A DNA stretch of 64,000 nucleotides, taken from Limnephilus marmoratus. Its lineage: Eukaryota > Arthropoda > Insecta > Trichoptera > Limnephilidae. The stretch covers positions 24,381,770 to 24,445,769 of the forward strand of contig OU862923.1 of NCBI GenBank assembly GCA_917880885.1, read 5' to 3'. The stretch's first letter is position 1. Every line of letters starts with the position of its first letter. The notes under the pieces were generated by a model. That model worked only from the letters and a program-made list of their open reading frames with translations, searched no databases and was not told where the DNA came from. A program made the translations under genes and the position numbers. Below, piece after piece: positions 22,057 to 32,861 of the stretch.

Positions 22057-22678
22057 TGGGGTAAAACCGTATTACACTAAAAAAGCTTTATTACTTTAAA
22101 TATTCCCGCACGCAATACACCCCTTGTACGACTCTTGAAACTTGTCGGTACATGTCTGCTCGCTGGCGAGATACCACAAGTTTTTCGGTATCCTGATGTA
22201 ATTTATACAGATATTGAAGTTATGATAATTTGCAGGTGAGTGAAATATCAACTACTGCATATTTAAACTTTTTTTTGTATGAATTTTAGGTGATTTTCGT
22301 AACAATTTTAACATTTGTGTAAGAATGTCTGTATTTTTTTCTCGGGGAACAACCGTATAGGATAAAACCGGCCAGCAAACGTTGATCCGGAATATTTTTA
22401 TTACAGAATTTTTTTATTTGTTTACACGTTTTACAAACAAGCCGCGTAATTACCAAAGAAAAGCTACCAGACAAGACTGCGATATAGAAAAAAATGAGGA
22501 ATGGAATTTTGAGTGTAGTTGAAGAAGCAATAGATAAAAGCAGCAGAAATATACGGAATTCACATTACTATACCGTGTCAATAAATACAGAAACAATCAA
22601 TATTTGGCTTTATCTACGACGAAAGGTCTAGGCTGTTTTAAGCCTGCATAATACAATCCCGGTATACGGTTTTACCCA
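22057..22678. repeat. Candidate element bounded by inverted GGGTAAAACCGTAT
   Basis: GGGGTAAAACCGTATTA at 22058-22074 is inverted at 22661-22677 as GGTATACGGTTTTACCC, a shared 14-bp inverted core about 620 bp apart. The interior holds a related CCGTATAGGATAAAACCGG. No target duplication or other copy is seen in the window, so this is a candidate DNA element only. Confidence 0.35.
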
Positions 22679-22880
22679 CTCCACGGGGCCAAATTGGAAA
22701 TGTTAGAGGTCTTGTTTTTTTTTCATACATTTATGACTAAGATTTTCTGACATGTTTCTTTTGTGTGTTGTTCTTTAGTAAATTCATTAATAAAAATAAT
22801 TATTTTAAACCGAGTTTTATTTTTTGCTAAACTACAGAGCTTCTACCTTAGGTATACGGTTTTGGTCAAGACTCTTCTAT

Positions 22881-23232
22881 ATTTTTTTATGTGTATACCT
22901 CACAAGACAGCTCCGTCTGGAGCCAGAGAGACCATGGTATCCCCAATTGGGGGATGTTGCGAAACTGAAGATACGTGGGGAGAGGAAGGCGATAGGGAAG
23001 TACTTGGATATTCAGATCCAGTCACCAAACACGGATAAAGCCATTTCAAGCAACGTTTCAATTCTGAACGGTTGTCTTACACCACGGCGATATCGAGAGA
23101 ATCTTTTACTCTGGAACTTGTCGCAATTATACCCTTTTTATATATCAAAAAGCGCAATCAATCGAGTAAAATTTATCTGCCGGGATTTGAACTCGCATCC
23201 TCCGGATCGCTAGTCGAAAACCTTGCATCTCT
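22881..23232 (-). repeat. SINE-1, copy 2 (minus strand)
   Basis: On the minus strand a tRNA-like head (about 23232-23170, B-box-like GAGTTCAAATCCCGG) is followed by CAGAATTGAAACGTTGCTTG (about 23070) and CCGTGTTTGGTGACTGG, ending in an A run. The order and wording match 1320-1723. The head differs from copy 1 more than the body does. Confidence 0.7.
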
Positions 23233-23383
23233 TCAAACAGACAAAACAATAATAAAACATAACATTGCAAAATTAAACATTTGTAATATTTCCATTTTTG
23301 AATTCCGTATATTAAAACAAATATTTTCCACTTAATTTATAATGACTACTGTAATAACCAAATAACTAGTTAAGGTTCGATGA

Positions 23384-23718
23384 CACAGAGCGAGTTTACA
23401 AGCTACCATCTACTAAGTTTAAAAGCGGGTAAATCGGCGAGTGAGATTGCCATGATGACACACAAAACTATCCACTCGCTCAGTAGCGTAGGAAACTGAG
23501 GTCGCTACTAGCGCCAGTAACAAGAATAACGACGCCTACGTGAACTAATTTTGTGATGTTTGACAGTCGAAATCAGCTGTTTTTTTTTATAGCAGCCATC
23601 TCGAAAAACATAAATAAACTAATCACGAGCAAGCGTGTTGACCACCTTTCAACTTTTTTCGTAGATTTACAAGCTACTATCTGGGAAATTCACTATCTGT
23701 TAGTAAACTCGCTTTGTG
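23384..23718. mobile_element. Candidate MITE with CACAGAGCGAGTTTAC termini
   Basis: CACAGAGCGAGTTTAC (23384-23399) faces GTAAACTCGCTTTGTG (23703-23718), 15 of 16 bases inverted. A direct ACAAGCTACCATCT / ACAAGCTACTATCT pair lies inside. The CA...TG ends would suit a hAT-type MITE, but the flanks show no clear 8-bp duplication. Confidence 0.45.
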
Positions 23719-23943
23719 GCGTCGACGCTTTATTGAATCGTCAAAGGCGACATAGCAACAAATTTGAGAAGACCCATTTTTTAAATCTTTGACGACCACC
23801 CCCCTCCCCCTTCCTCATTTGTTATGTACATAAATCGGATTGAGAAAAATTTTACCAGTCTGATGTTGTCCTTAACAGGCTGATATCGGTTACGGTCACA
23901 CATTTATTAAGTGGAATTTTTTGTATTATTATTATTTTAATAT

Positions 23944-24665
23944 TTGCTGAATCAAGTAGTGAAGACTTGTGAGAATTTTGGGCTAGAATTGAATATAAAT
24001 AAAACAAAATACATGCTCATAAGCAAAAATAACACATTGGATGAACATCTTTATATTGCTGGAACAAAACTGGAGAAGGTACAAAGTATTGTATACTTGG
24101 GCTGCAATGTAAATGATAGATGGGGTCCTTCAGTTGAAATCAAATGCCGCATTGAGCAAGCTCGTGCAACCTTTATCCGCATGAAAAAAATGTTCTGCAG
24201 TCATGATCTCAACCTTGGATTACGAATGCGAATGGTCAGATGCTACGTGTTTTCAATATTATTTTATGGAATGGAAGCATGGACGCTTACTGAAGAATTA
24301 ATTAGGCGACTTGAGGCATTCGAGATGTGGATCTATAGAAGAATACTTAAAATAAGCTGGATGGAAAGGGTCACAAATGAAGATGTTATGGTTCGGATGA
24401 ATAAAGAAAAGGAAGTAATTAAACCATAAAAATCCGAAAACTTCAAAATCTTGGACACGTGATGAGACATCCAGAGAAGTATGAGATCTTGAATCTCATA
24501 ATGCAGGGAAAGATTGCCGGAAGACGGGGCCCTGGAAGAAGGAGAACCTCATGGCTGAAAAACCTGAGACAGTGGTTTGGCCAGTCTACCGTGGAGCTGT
24601 TCCGGGCCGCAGTAAACAAAGTCCGCATAGCCAACATGATAGCCAACGTCCGTTGAACGGACAAG
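23944..24665 (+). pseudogene. RTE-like LINE, 3' half with a frameshift
   Basis: 23944-24429 encodes the end of the RT domain: LELNINKTKYMLISKN, then VYLGCNVNDRWGPSVEI and the C-terminal YGMEAWTLTEELIRRLEAF. At about 24420 the frame breaks, and 24430-24655 continues the protein (LGHVMRHPEKYEIL, RGPGRRRTSWLKNLRQWF) to a stop at 24654. One missing base in the AATTAAACC stretch would explain it. The tail is GA-rich (GAAGAAGAAGAAGG). The catalytic RT motifs upstream are missing, so this is a dead 5'-truncated copy. Confidence 0.8.
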
Positions 24666-24691
24666 GCAGAAGAAGAAGAAGGACATAAACA

Positions 24692-25589
24692 TGTGGCGGT
24701 CATTTAACCCGTTCTGCGAAGTTTACCGCTGCGCCACTGACGTCCACAGAATACGCTGGAAGATACGGCATACCTACCTTAGCGTAGTAATAACTGGCGC
24801 ATCGTAAATAATCCGCCACCTACGCGAAAGAGCTAGAATGTCTGGCTGTACCAAACAAGTGCCCGCAGAAAGTTCGAGCGATTTTTCACCTTTGCGTGAA
24901 TTCACCGCATTACCTACCGGGAGACTAATTACTTGCCACGAGTATATAAGCCGCACTCGCTTGCTCGGAGTCAGTCAGTACTTACTTTCCATTCATCGAT
25001 AAAGGAACACAGTCCGAGCAGTGCAGTAACTGCGCCCGGCACGGGCCCGCGCAGTTAGCAGTGAACAATTTATCCAGCGTGACCCAGGAACATTCCAGCA
25101 CCTTCGAGGAACTTCTCCAACTACCATCTCGACATGAGATGGCAATCAACATCCTGCAACGAGCAGCAACCACCACCGGCAACGCGCCATCATCCAGCAT
25201 CCTGCAACGAGCAGCAACCAGCGCCTGGCAACGCGCCAGCATCCTCATCGCCTCTCAAGGTTCCTTCCTGCGTCACGTGTGTGCTCCGACCCACTGGACA
25301 CACAGCCGCCACCCCTCGTCAACGCGACGACGGTCGACCGCCTGGACAAAGGTCACGTCTACACCGCCACGGTGTAGGGCAACACGCCGGCTCCCTGAAG
25401 ACCTGTGATCTTCACCGCCGTAGTGTCCTGACCTTCATCTTCACATCATCGCGCAGCAGCATCACTATTGTCACTCCGCTCCCGCTCCGCATCGACCTCC
25501 GCTACGTAACCACAATAAAGACGGACTCACACATCGACTGACGCCTTTTATTTCTCGTCCCGACTCTACCGATACGGACCGCTCCCTCA
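24692..25589 (+). mobile_element. LTR of a Gypsy-type LTR retrotransposon
   Basis: It starts TGTGGCGGTCATTTAACCC and ends CCCTCA, giving the usual TG...CA. A TATA box (TATATAAG, 24943-24950) is followed 20-30 bp on by an initiator-like TCAGTCAGT. AATAAA (25512-25517) is a polyadenylation signal, followed by a GAC/CT-rich U5. It is much more GC-rich than its surroundings. A primer-binding site follows two bases after the end. No gag or pol follows and no second LTR is present, so only the left end survives. Confidence 0.7.
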
Positions 25590-25591
25590 AC

Positions 25592-25618
25592 TGGAGGCCC
25601 CGACGAGAGTCGAACTCG
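25592..25618 (+). promoter_or_regulatory. Primer-binding site of the LTR retrotransposon
   Basis: TGGAGGCCCCGACGAG begins 2 nt after the LTR end. TGG complements the CCA of a tRNA 3' end. The match continues as an acceptor-like and T-arm-like complement: the reverse strand reads ACGAG-TTCGACT-CTCGT, a perfect 5-bp T stem. Which host tRNA acts as primer is not determined. Confidence 0.6.
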
Positions 25619-25619
25619 T

Positions 25620-25765
25620 GATCTCCTGTTTAGGTGAACACGGTCAATATGCATGGAGAGCTGGAGACTGTTGGTGTAACGGACATCGCACATGGTGCAG
25701 GGGAAGGTTAGCTGTTCTGGTGTCAGGTGTTTGGTCCCTCTCTTGAGATGCTAGTTTAGTTTAGC
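25620..25765 (-). pseudogene. C2H2 zinc-finger coding fragment
   Basis: On the minus strand the frame after a TAG near 25766 reads KHLTPEQLTFPCTMCDVR and SLQLSMHIDRVHLNR. This fits F-x-C-x2-C-x3-Y-x5-L-x2-H-x4-H exactly, a full C2H2 finger. Downstream it runs into the primer-binding site, where the reading loses sense. Only one finger is present. It may be an exon relic of a host gene cut by the retrotransposon, or part of another element. Stops close to both sides argue against a working gene. Confidence 0.6.
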
Positions 25766-25769
25766 CTGT

Positions 25770-25897
25770 ATTTACCTGTATGAATATTAATAGACCAGAA
25801 CATAATTTTTTTTTGATTTTTTACATTATGGAATGTATTGCATTGCACTTCCCCTGCATACATCCTGGAATAAACTTATATTATTATTATTATTATA
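25770..25897 (+). repeat. LINE 3' tail with (ATT)n end
   Basis: Contains TGCATACATCCTGGAATAAA and ends in TTATATTATTATTATTATTA, the form of many LINE 3' ends here. No coding part is attached. Confidence 0.45.
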
Positions 25898-25900
25898 AAG

Positions 25901-26600
25901 GAGAGTGAAAGAAACCAATTACAGCGGGGCGCAGAGCGGGAAGATGAATTCGGTCATATGTGATTCGTCAATAACTCAATCTAAGAGTATATGGGCATCT
26001 CGCATTGTAATATCACCATTTAGTTCTTAAAAGTAATCTCTGCTCTTGAATGAATAGACCTTTTTACATTGGAGCGCGAATTGCTCGCTGCGAAATGAAC
26101 AAATTTACAAATTCCAAATACAGCAAAGTAAAGTTCGCCTATTTTCATAGTCCAATATTTTGTTGACGTATTTAGTTAAGACACTTTTACAAATGTTTCA
26201 TAATTTACTTACCCCACAAAACAGCGATGAGCACACGCCATGTGTCTCGAGTGATAGTGTGTGTAACAAAAACGACCATATTGTGTGATCTGAATAAGCT
26301 TATAATAAAGTAAAATAATGCTTGCCTATGGAATGTAATACGACAATTGGGTTTATTCTCCTTTTCACTTCTATTTTTACACGTTTTCAAAACACAAGCC
26401 ACTGTTTTTGCCGTGTTATTTCGTAAAATGCACCGATGAGTGCTCGACGCTGGCTCGCAGAAGAATGATGACGTCACATTTTTTTAGATTCACGCGAAGC
26501 CATACTCGATCCAAGCCGGTTCCAATGGAACCGGTATGGGGAGGGGGAAATAATATGCTTTTATCGCTTAGGGCAGGTCTATTAATATTCATATGTCGAT
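25901..26600 (+). repeat. Rep1, copy 2
   Basis: Shares ATCACCATTTAGTTCTTAAA, TGAATAGACCTTTTTACAT, the ATTTACTTACCCC block, GATGATGACGTCACATTTTT and GGGGAGGGGGAAATAATA with copies 1 and 3. It has an extra segment of about 120 bp at 26266-26390, which may be a further insertion. Confidence 0.7.
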
Positions 26601-27409
26601 GTTAGTGGACCATTTTCTGACAAAATTTAAGTACTTTCAAAACCGTCGCACGTCGGAAATATTAAAATAATCAAATGTAATTTTTTTAATTAGTACAAAT
26701 CTTTGTATGACCCTCCTAATTTCACACTGTTTTGTAATCTCATCGTCATCAGCATGGTAGAAGGGGAACCAGATGTTACAATGGTTGGCACATAAAAAGG
26801 ACTAAGGACCCCGGCGTATACTATATTTTGATTGATTTCGTTGGCGTAAAATCCCATTCTGTGCGCCTTGACGTGATACCGTGCCTACAATGGCACCTAA
26901 TGCGGGTTATAAATTTAATCCCCATCCCGTAATAAAATGGCTTCGCTGCCATTTAGTTTCATTAGCCTAAAAGCCATCGCGCTGACGGCAGGCTGCTTTG
27001 TCCCCATATGCAATGATAAAGACGATGCTAGAACGGCCTCACTCAATTGATGTTCAAAGCTATTCTATGCGATTAGAGGGAATACCAATTTACACAAAAG
27101 TGAAAAATATAGCAATACACAATAGAGGTTGTTAGTATGAAATTTTTACAATATCTCTGAAATAATGATTTTTTTATGAATATTTCGTCCACATTAGCCA
27201 CAGAAAGAGTGGCCTTATGGATTCACTCTGAAATACATAATATATTTCGGCGGTCCCGAATAAAAATGTCGGATCTTTTGGAAATTGAAATTCGGTTGCC
27301 TTGACTTGTTTTAATTTTCTTTTGATGATTTAAAAGTTCAAACCTTCAGAATTTTTGATGGAAAGAAATGAAAGGCAAAATATCAAAACAACACTATGTT
27401 TATTGGTCT
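26601..27409. other. Non-coding, nothing recognised
   Basis: Moderately GC-rich around 26750-27050, with no open frame and no shared repeat. Confidence 0.4.
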
Positions 27410-27625
27410 CAATAACAGTACAAATATGGAAACAAAACTTTGTACAGCTCTATTGCAAAAGTACGAAGTCGTTTTGAAGACAGTACCAGATACCTAAATA
27501 AATACGGTCAAAGAACTCTAGGACAGTGGTCCCCAACCTTTTTATCAACGCTGACCGGTCAACAGATCAAGCAGATGATTTTTCTCTGGTGTGTACCTCG
27601 AATTTAAAAATTTTCTCTAAACTGG

Positions 27626-27747
27626 TTTTAATTTTTAGAAATTTAATTAAAATTAGATTCGATAATGTTATTATCGAGTTCTTATTCTGCAGAACTCGAT
27701 AATAACATTATCGAATCTAATTTTAATTAAATTTCTAAAAATTAAAA
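27626..27747. repeat. Perfect 57-bp inverted repeat (8-nt loop)
   Basis: 27626-27682 and 27691-27747 are exact reverse complements (checked base by base). The loop is TATTCTGC. The arms are AT-rich and contain GATTCGATAATGTTATTATC. It lies in the hAT-like element, near its left end. Confidence 0.9.
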
Positions 27748-27845
27748 TGGAGTTCTACGAATTAAACACAAAAACAATTAATAAACTGGTTTTAATTTAA
27801 GAGTGAATCTATGTAAAGTCATTTTAATCTCCATAAGAATATAAA

Positions 27846-28145
27846 AAACTGCAACTGAACATTTAAAAGTCCACAAACCGTCTCACAGTTGAGAAAAACC
27901 GTTTGTTTGTTTCGATTCGCAATTATGTATGTGCTAGAAAGGCGAAAACCCACAAGCTTACTCAAGTGGAGAAAAACATTTTCATGTTCCGGCTGCAACT
28001 ATTCATGTTCTCAAAAGGAACATTTAAAAGTTTATAAGCCATCTCACAGTGGAGATTTATCATGTTCCAACTGCGACTATTCGCGTTCTCGAAAATGACA
28101 ATTTAAAATCCACATGCTGACTCACTGTGGAGAAAAACCTTTTTT
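27846..28145 (+). pseudogene. Decayed C2H2 zinc-finger array inside the hAT-like element
   Basis: Three or four finger units are visible across frames: EHLKVHKPSHS, then FSCSGCNYSCSQKEHLKVYK, then LSCSNCDYSRSRK. The linker HSGE or TVEKPF appears near 28025-28140. Each unit has C-x2-C, but several second His and linkers are lost to frameshifts and stops. Such tandem fingers are common in host transcription factors. The fragment has no start and no intact frame, so I read it as captured host sequence. Confidence 0.65.
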
Positions 28146-28960
28146 TTATTCCGAAATTTTACAAATAATGAAAAAAAATTACAAATTTCACAAAAAAAAA
28201 AAAAATAGAAAAATGTATGAGTACGTGCTATACTAATGCTAACCAGAGTCCCGGCTCACAACAAAGTGACGTGAAGATGGGACTTCTTGCATTATGCGAT
28301 ATGTCGCTCGTTAAGGGAACGTTTTTTTTAATCTGTTTTGAAAAATAATATTTTAAAAATAATTTTGAATATTTGTTAATAAAAATAATATAATTTATAA
28401 TTAAATAAATTTAAATAATATAAAAATAGTTATATAAAATATTTTTTAATCTGGTGCTCGTCATGAGGGGTTCCACCATATTTTTTGTGGATAATTATTT
28501 ATTTTTTTATTGTGAATGATCGAATTTTTTTAACGTAATTTTGATTTTTAAACAGGCCCTTGCGCGGCTTAGTACCATTTGTTTCACGGCCCGGGGATTG
28601 GGGACCACTGCTCTAGAATACCTCGTTTCAATAATTTACAACATGTTACCCAACTCAATAAAAAGCTGTGAATTGAGTTTCAGAAAAAAATGGTTAAGTG
28701 AAAGAACTTTTTTGTACTAATATCTGTTTTTCCGCTTTACGATTTAATGTTTTTCCATTATTATTTTCTCTTTTCTTTTTATTTCTTACATTTTCTCTGT
28801 TCTGTATTTTTTATAAATTTTATAATTTTTTTTCCAAAATATTTTATGTGCCTGCCTCAAATAAAAAAAAAGTAAATATCCAAAGAAGCCGTGGACAAAC
28901 TAATAACAATCAATTTAATGGGACATAATAATGTAAAAAATTGTAAATAAATAATAAAGT

Positions 28961-29433
28961 AATTTATTAATACCGTCGATTTTTTTTTAAAATTTTCTTT
29001 TAAAAATGTACGCAATGAAACAAACTAAATAAATATTCCCAAGGAGGGCCAGTTATCCAAACACTTTTTTTGGCATCAGTATTATAGGAAAATACATGCC
29101 ATATATGTCATTCGATTTATTTCCAGCAAATACACCTAGGGCACTTCAGATCAATGGCCATATGATTATAAGTCTAAAAATGGAGGGAAATTGTTTTTTC
29201 AAACAATGACAGACGAAGGAGCCCCTTGTGTAATGCTGATATGAACTGGTGAGCGCTGTCTGGAATCAAACGAAATAATGGAAAGTACGCATCTTTGAAA
29301 CATTGGCATTAGTGAGGATATTATCATACCACCTACTTTTTTTCTGAACGCGTTTTCTTGGTGCATAAAAGTTATTTCTTCATAAAGTATTTAATATAAT
29401 TTGTTTAAATAATTAAAAGAAAATTATATAAAT
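28961..29433. other. Non-coding, nothing recognised
   Basis: AT-rich; no coding signal or shared repeat. Confidence 0.4.
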
Positions 29434-29810
29434 TTGGAGGCGGGTAAGGGTACCGCCGCCCCAAAGCTGACCAACACAAAGTGGTTTACTATGTTTGGTT
29501 ACTTAGCAGGGGTGCCCGGGTTTATGGGATGAGGTTTGTTTTGAATCTGTCCACCTACTGCGTGGCGGGCCGGATCGAGGACCTGTCCAGCCGGACACTC
29601 TCGACCCATCCCCTTGCACCGCAGTTGGAGGGATAGATTCTTACGTCTGGCACTCCTGGACACACTGATCCTCAGATTCTTACCCACCCCTCGTGCCTTT
29701 TTCCTTCCGAGAACTTCCTCTCCACCCTTTCCATAAAAAAACCCTCTAACAGCATCCTCCAAGATTCCCAGAGGGAAAATTAATTTCCTCCTGTGTGGAG
29801 CTAATAAAAA
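29434..29810 (+). repeat. SINE-3, copy 4
   Basis: Head GGGTACCGCCGCCCC, middle GCACCGCAGTTGGAGGGA, tail CCCTCTAACAGCATCCTCC. It is slightly shorter than the copies at 6885 and 21025, mainly in the head. Confidence 0.7.
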
Positions 29811-30526
29811 AATTATTTATGAAAGTAATGATTCTATTTGATAAAATGAATTATTGTAGAATGAAGATTAAAAAGCACGATATTTATTTACGTTACATTC
29901 TTGAACGCTATTTGTAGACAAAAAGATCCCAAATAATAGATGTCTTTCTTTTTCACATACCCCAGATCAATATAGAAAAATACGTATTTAAAAATATTCA
30001 CTTTGTTTCTTTAACGGCAAAATATATAAATTGAGAGGGTATTTTAGGTTGCATTTATTTAAAATTATACGTATGAAAACAATTTTCCTTGTAGTAAAAA
30101 TACCTTCATACACGATGTTACAGACAAGAGATCGTCAAAAAATTCTAACATCCATTTAAGTCGAGTTTTTGTCAATTTTTTAAGCAGCATCAAAAACGTT
30201 TTGGTTACCTCGCGCAAAATTCAAACGAAAAATGTGTTACTCTCTTTTCCGAAAAATTACGTCTCTAGTGTACGTCACAATGGTTTTTCCTAACCCTTTG
30301 TTCCCGATTTCCGAAAAAAAAGTTTTTTTCAGAATATGACTGTTTTTACTTTTTTTTATTGACGTGGATTCCATTGCTCTTTATTTAGTTTATTTTGACT
30401 ATTTCTTTATTGCGTCTATGTATACATTGGAAAATATAAATTATAACAAATATAAGCATATATTTATTTATTCTGTAACGTATAAATAAATAAAAAAACG
30501 AGTGTGCTTTAGACCATACGACTAAA
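29811..30526. other. Non-coding, nothing recognised
   Basis: AT-rich, without an open frame or a shared repeat. Confidence 0.4.
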
Positions 30527-30745
30527 GTAAAACTTCACTAACTTATATCTCCCTCTCAACTTCCGTTCGCCTCGCCCGAGCACACTTTTCATAACGCTCT
30601 CGTCACGCATTCACTAGCTTACTCCCCAAGTTAAGCGTGCGTAAAGACCCGAACGTTCGCCTCGCCCGATCACACTATTCGTAACGCTCTCGTCACGCAT
30701 TCACCAGCCTCCCCAAGTCAAGCGTGCGTAAAGAAGTTTTACTTC
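30527..30745. repeat. Inverted-end element with two tandem 90-bp units
   Basis: GTAAAACTTC (about 30530) faces GAAGTTTTACTT (about 30735). Between them lie two units beginning GTTCGCCTCGCCCGA at 30565 and 30655, period 90 bp, each with GTAACGCTCTCGTCACGCAT or a one-base variant, then AAGCGTGCGTAAAGA. The interior is GC-rich. This may be a MITE with duplicated interior. Confidence 0.6.
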
Positions 30746-31059
30746 AATAATTGATTATTCTTTCGGACGTATAAGTACTGATCAATTATTTAGTTATTTA
30801 TTTGTAAGTTGGTGCAATTGCCAAAAATAACGGGTGAGTTGGCCCCGCTGGGGGTTTGAAGGAAGGCGGAAGGAGGAAACGGCTCAAAATGGTCAAGCTG
30901 GCTGCAGACTTTTTGGATAGTGGAGGAGTTTTTTGAGGAGAATTTTGGAATCCGTATTGCTCTGTTTTGATCCGTATTTATGTAATTGATTTTATTTTGA
31001 ATGAATTTAGTTTTATTGTTTAATGTTTATCTCGGGATAGATTTATTGCTGGAAAGTTG

Positions 31060-31240
31060 CTCGTTCGAGTTCGAGTTAAACTAAACGTTCGTTTATATTA
31101 TTCCTTAATTTTTATTCGTTCATCTAGTATATTCGTTAATTGGTTAACAATATCGGCAAAAAGGAAGCACAGTCCCACCCAGTAAAAACTGTGGATAGCA
31201 CATCTCTTCAATATCTCGAGCGGAATACTCAGTTGTTCGG
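31060..31240 (-). repeat. MITE-2 fragment
   Basis: Contains AATTGGTTAACAATATCGGC, CCCACCCAGTAAAAACTG and GATAGCACATCTCTTCAATA, the left half of MITE-2 in reverse. The terminus is partly changed. Confidence 0.6.
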
Positions 31241-31427
31241 ATAAAAAGGTAATGTAAAACATTGTTATTATTATTAAGATGTTCTTTATTTTAATTATAT
31301 ATTTATTTATTTTTATTTTTATTTTATTTTAAATACATAAACGGCTATACTGCCTTTTATAAATAAACATATAATAGAGTACAAAAGTAAGAAAAGTAAT
31401 ATCATTACATAATAGTAGTTTTAAACT

Positions 31428-31707
31428 TAAAAAATAACATACAATTATTTTGTGTATCACAACAAAAAATAACAAGAAATAAAAGTGAGAAATATCATCA
31501 TTTCATTTCAACATGTCCATATTGCGTGTATAAAGTTACATTATGGAAAAAATAAAAAAAATAAAAACTTACAAACTGAAACCTAAAAATAACATACAAT
31601 TATTTTGTGTATCACAACAAAAAATAACAAAAAAGAACAATGAGAAATATCATCATTTCATTTTAACATGTCCATATTGCGTATATAAAGTTACATTATG
31701 GAAAAAT
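31428..31707. repeat. Tandem duplication, 155-bp unit, two copies
   Basis: AACATACAATTATTTTGTGT occurs at 31436 and 31591. The following text (ATCACAACAAAAAATAACAA, then ATGTCCATATTGCG) repeats with few changes. Confidence 0.8.
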
Positions 31708-32316
31708 AATTTTTGAGTGCATATTTATATATTAAAAAGGTAGGCATTTTTTTTTACAAGAGTGGTGATTTGAATTCTCGTTTTCAGTTTAATAAATACA
31801 TTACCCAAAATTACATGAGATTGTCTCATGCTTACATTAATACTATTTTAATCACTTACTTGTGAATGATTGATGGAATTGCGTTCTTGTAGGCATGAAA
31901 GAAAAATGGGCACGTTAAAAACACGCCATAGTGACTAGGAAGAGAAGAAAATGAGTTTATGTGATTGGTAAGCATGTTCGCGTGAGACAGGAATGCTGAT
32001 GGAGATAATAATGTTAATGCAGGAATTCACAGATATTTGATGTCCGTGGAAGCGGGGCTAGCATTCCACAATGGATTTCCGATGTCTTTGGATTTATGTC
32101 AATACGTTGTAGAACTCACAGAGAAAGGCGAAGAAGTAAACACAGAGGGGTGAAATTTGAAAAAAGTGCATCAAAACCAAGTACCTACTGCAAGAGAAGA
32201 GGTTGAAGGTTTGGTTATGTGGTGCGGATGAAAGGAGGAGAAGAGCATATTATGACAGTGGAGGTAATCCACGACTTAACTGCCCTGGTATAAGTAACAG
32301 ATGGTTAGTCCTTTAA
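31708..32316. other. Non-coding; possible RTE trace
   Basis: Most is unremarkable. Around 32200-32260 a plus-strand reading has GYVVRMK-like text reminiscent of RTE C-termini, too short to call. Confidence 0.3.
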
Positions 32317-32571
32317 GGCTCTCGCAAGGACTATAACTTTTTTGAAAGAACAAATCTACATTTAAGCTCCCAGATTTATATCAGTGAACACTTGACATTT
32401 CGAGCTAAACATCATTGGTTTCTTGCACGTAAGGCTGCACGAGACAATATTTTTAAGTTTGCCTGGATCCGAGGGGGACAAATATATGTACGCAAGGACG
32501 TTGGGACACCCGTTATACTTATCAATGAAAAAACAAAAAACATTTTATCTCCCTCACCAAATAACTTATAA
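32317..32571 (+). pseudogene. LINE-A ORF1, C-terminal fragment
   Basis: After a stop at 32314 the frame is open to TAA at 32569-32571. It reads SQIYISEHLTFRAKHHWF, then LARKAARDNIFKFAWIRGG and QIYVRKDVGTPVILI. This I-ISEHLT...FAW-R-G-IYVRK pattern is the C-terminal domain of many insect LINE ORF1 proteins (the type resembling baculovirus FP25K C-termini). A 151-codon frame overlapping it at 32423 is in another phase and has no such motif. Confidence 0.65.
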
Positions 32572-32861
32572 TCAATTTTCGTCCTTTGGTATACTTTTAT
32601 TTTACTTGATTCTCTTGTATATTGTTGTATATTCATTTATATATTACTTGATACTCTCTGTTACAAAAAACGTATTAATGAATTTTTCTAGCCCAAAGAT
32701 ATTTAACAAAAGCATATACCCCATCATTGTTTTTAATCGATCAAATAACTTAATACAATCACCTCTTTCCAGTAATCTAGTTTTCTTATTATGCAAAAAA
32801 TGTGTTATTGTGATTACATCAAAACCATTACAACCTACTATGCTTTATACAAACATTAAAA

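Larger units (their letters stand above)
27524..28610. mobile_element. hAT-like non-autonomous element with 8-bp target duplication
   Basis: The ends CAGTGGTCCCCAACC and GGATTGGGGACCACTG are inverted repeats of about 15 bp. CTCTAGGA (27516-27523) and CTCTAGAA (28611-28618) flank it, an 8-bp duplication with one difference. This length and the CAGTGG ends are typical of hAT elements. No transposase is seen. The interior carries a perfect hairpin (27626-27747) and a decayed zinc-finger array (27846-28145). Confidence 0.8.
27410..28708 (+). pseudogene. LINE C-terminal reading frame interrupted by a hAT-like element
   Basis: Left of the insertion (27410-27515) the plus strand reads KVRSRFEDSTRYLNKYGQRT. 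After the element and its target duplication the same frame continues with LVSIIYNMLPNSIKS and FRKKWLSERTF, ending at TAA near 28708. Removing the element and one duplication copy gives an uninterrupted frame. The wording fits the far C-terminus of a CR1/Jockey-type ORF2 (YN-LP-SIK). The T-rich 28709-28960 is probably its 3' UTR. Confidence 0.6.

Noticed and set aside
25560..25660. A tRNA gene on the minus strand, suggested by the perfect T-arm-like sequence
   Set aside because: No matching 5' acceptor strand or D arm lies upstream. Its position 2 nt after an LTR end fits a primer-binding site better.
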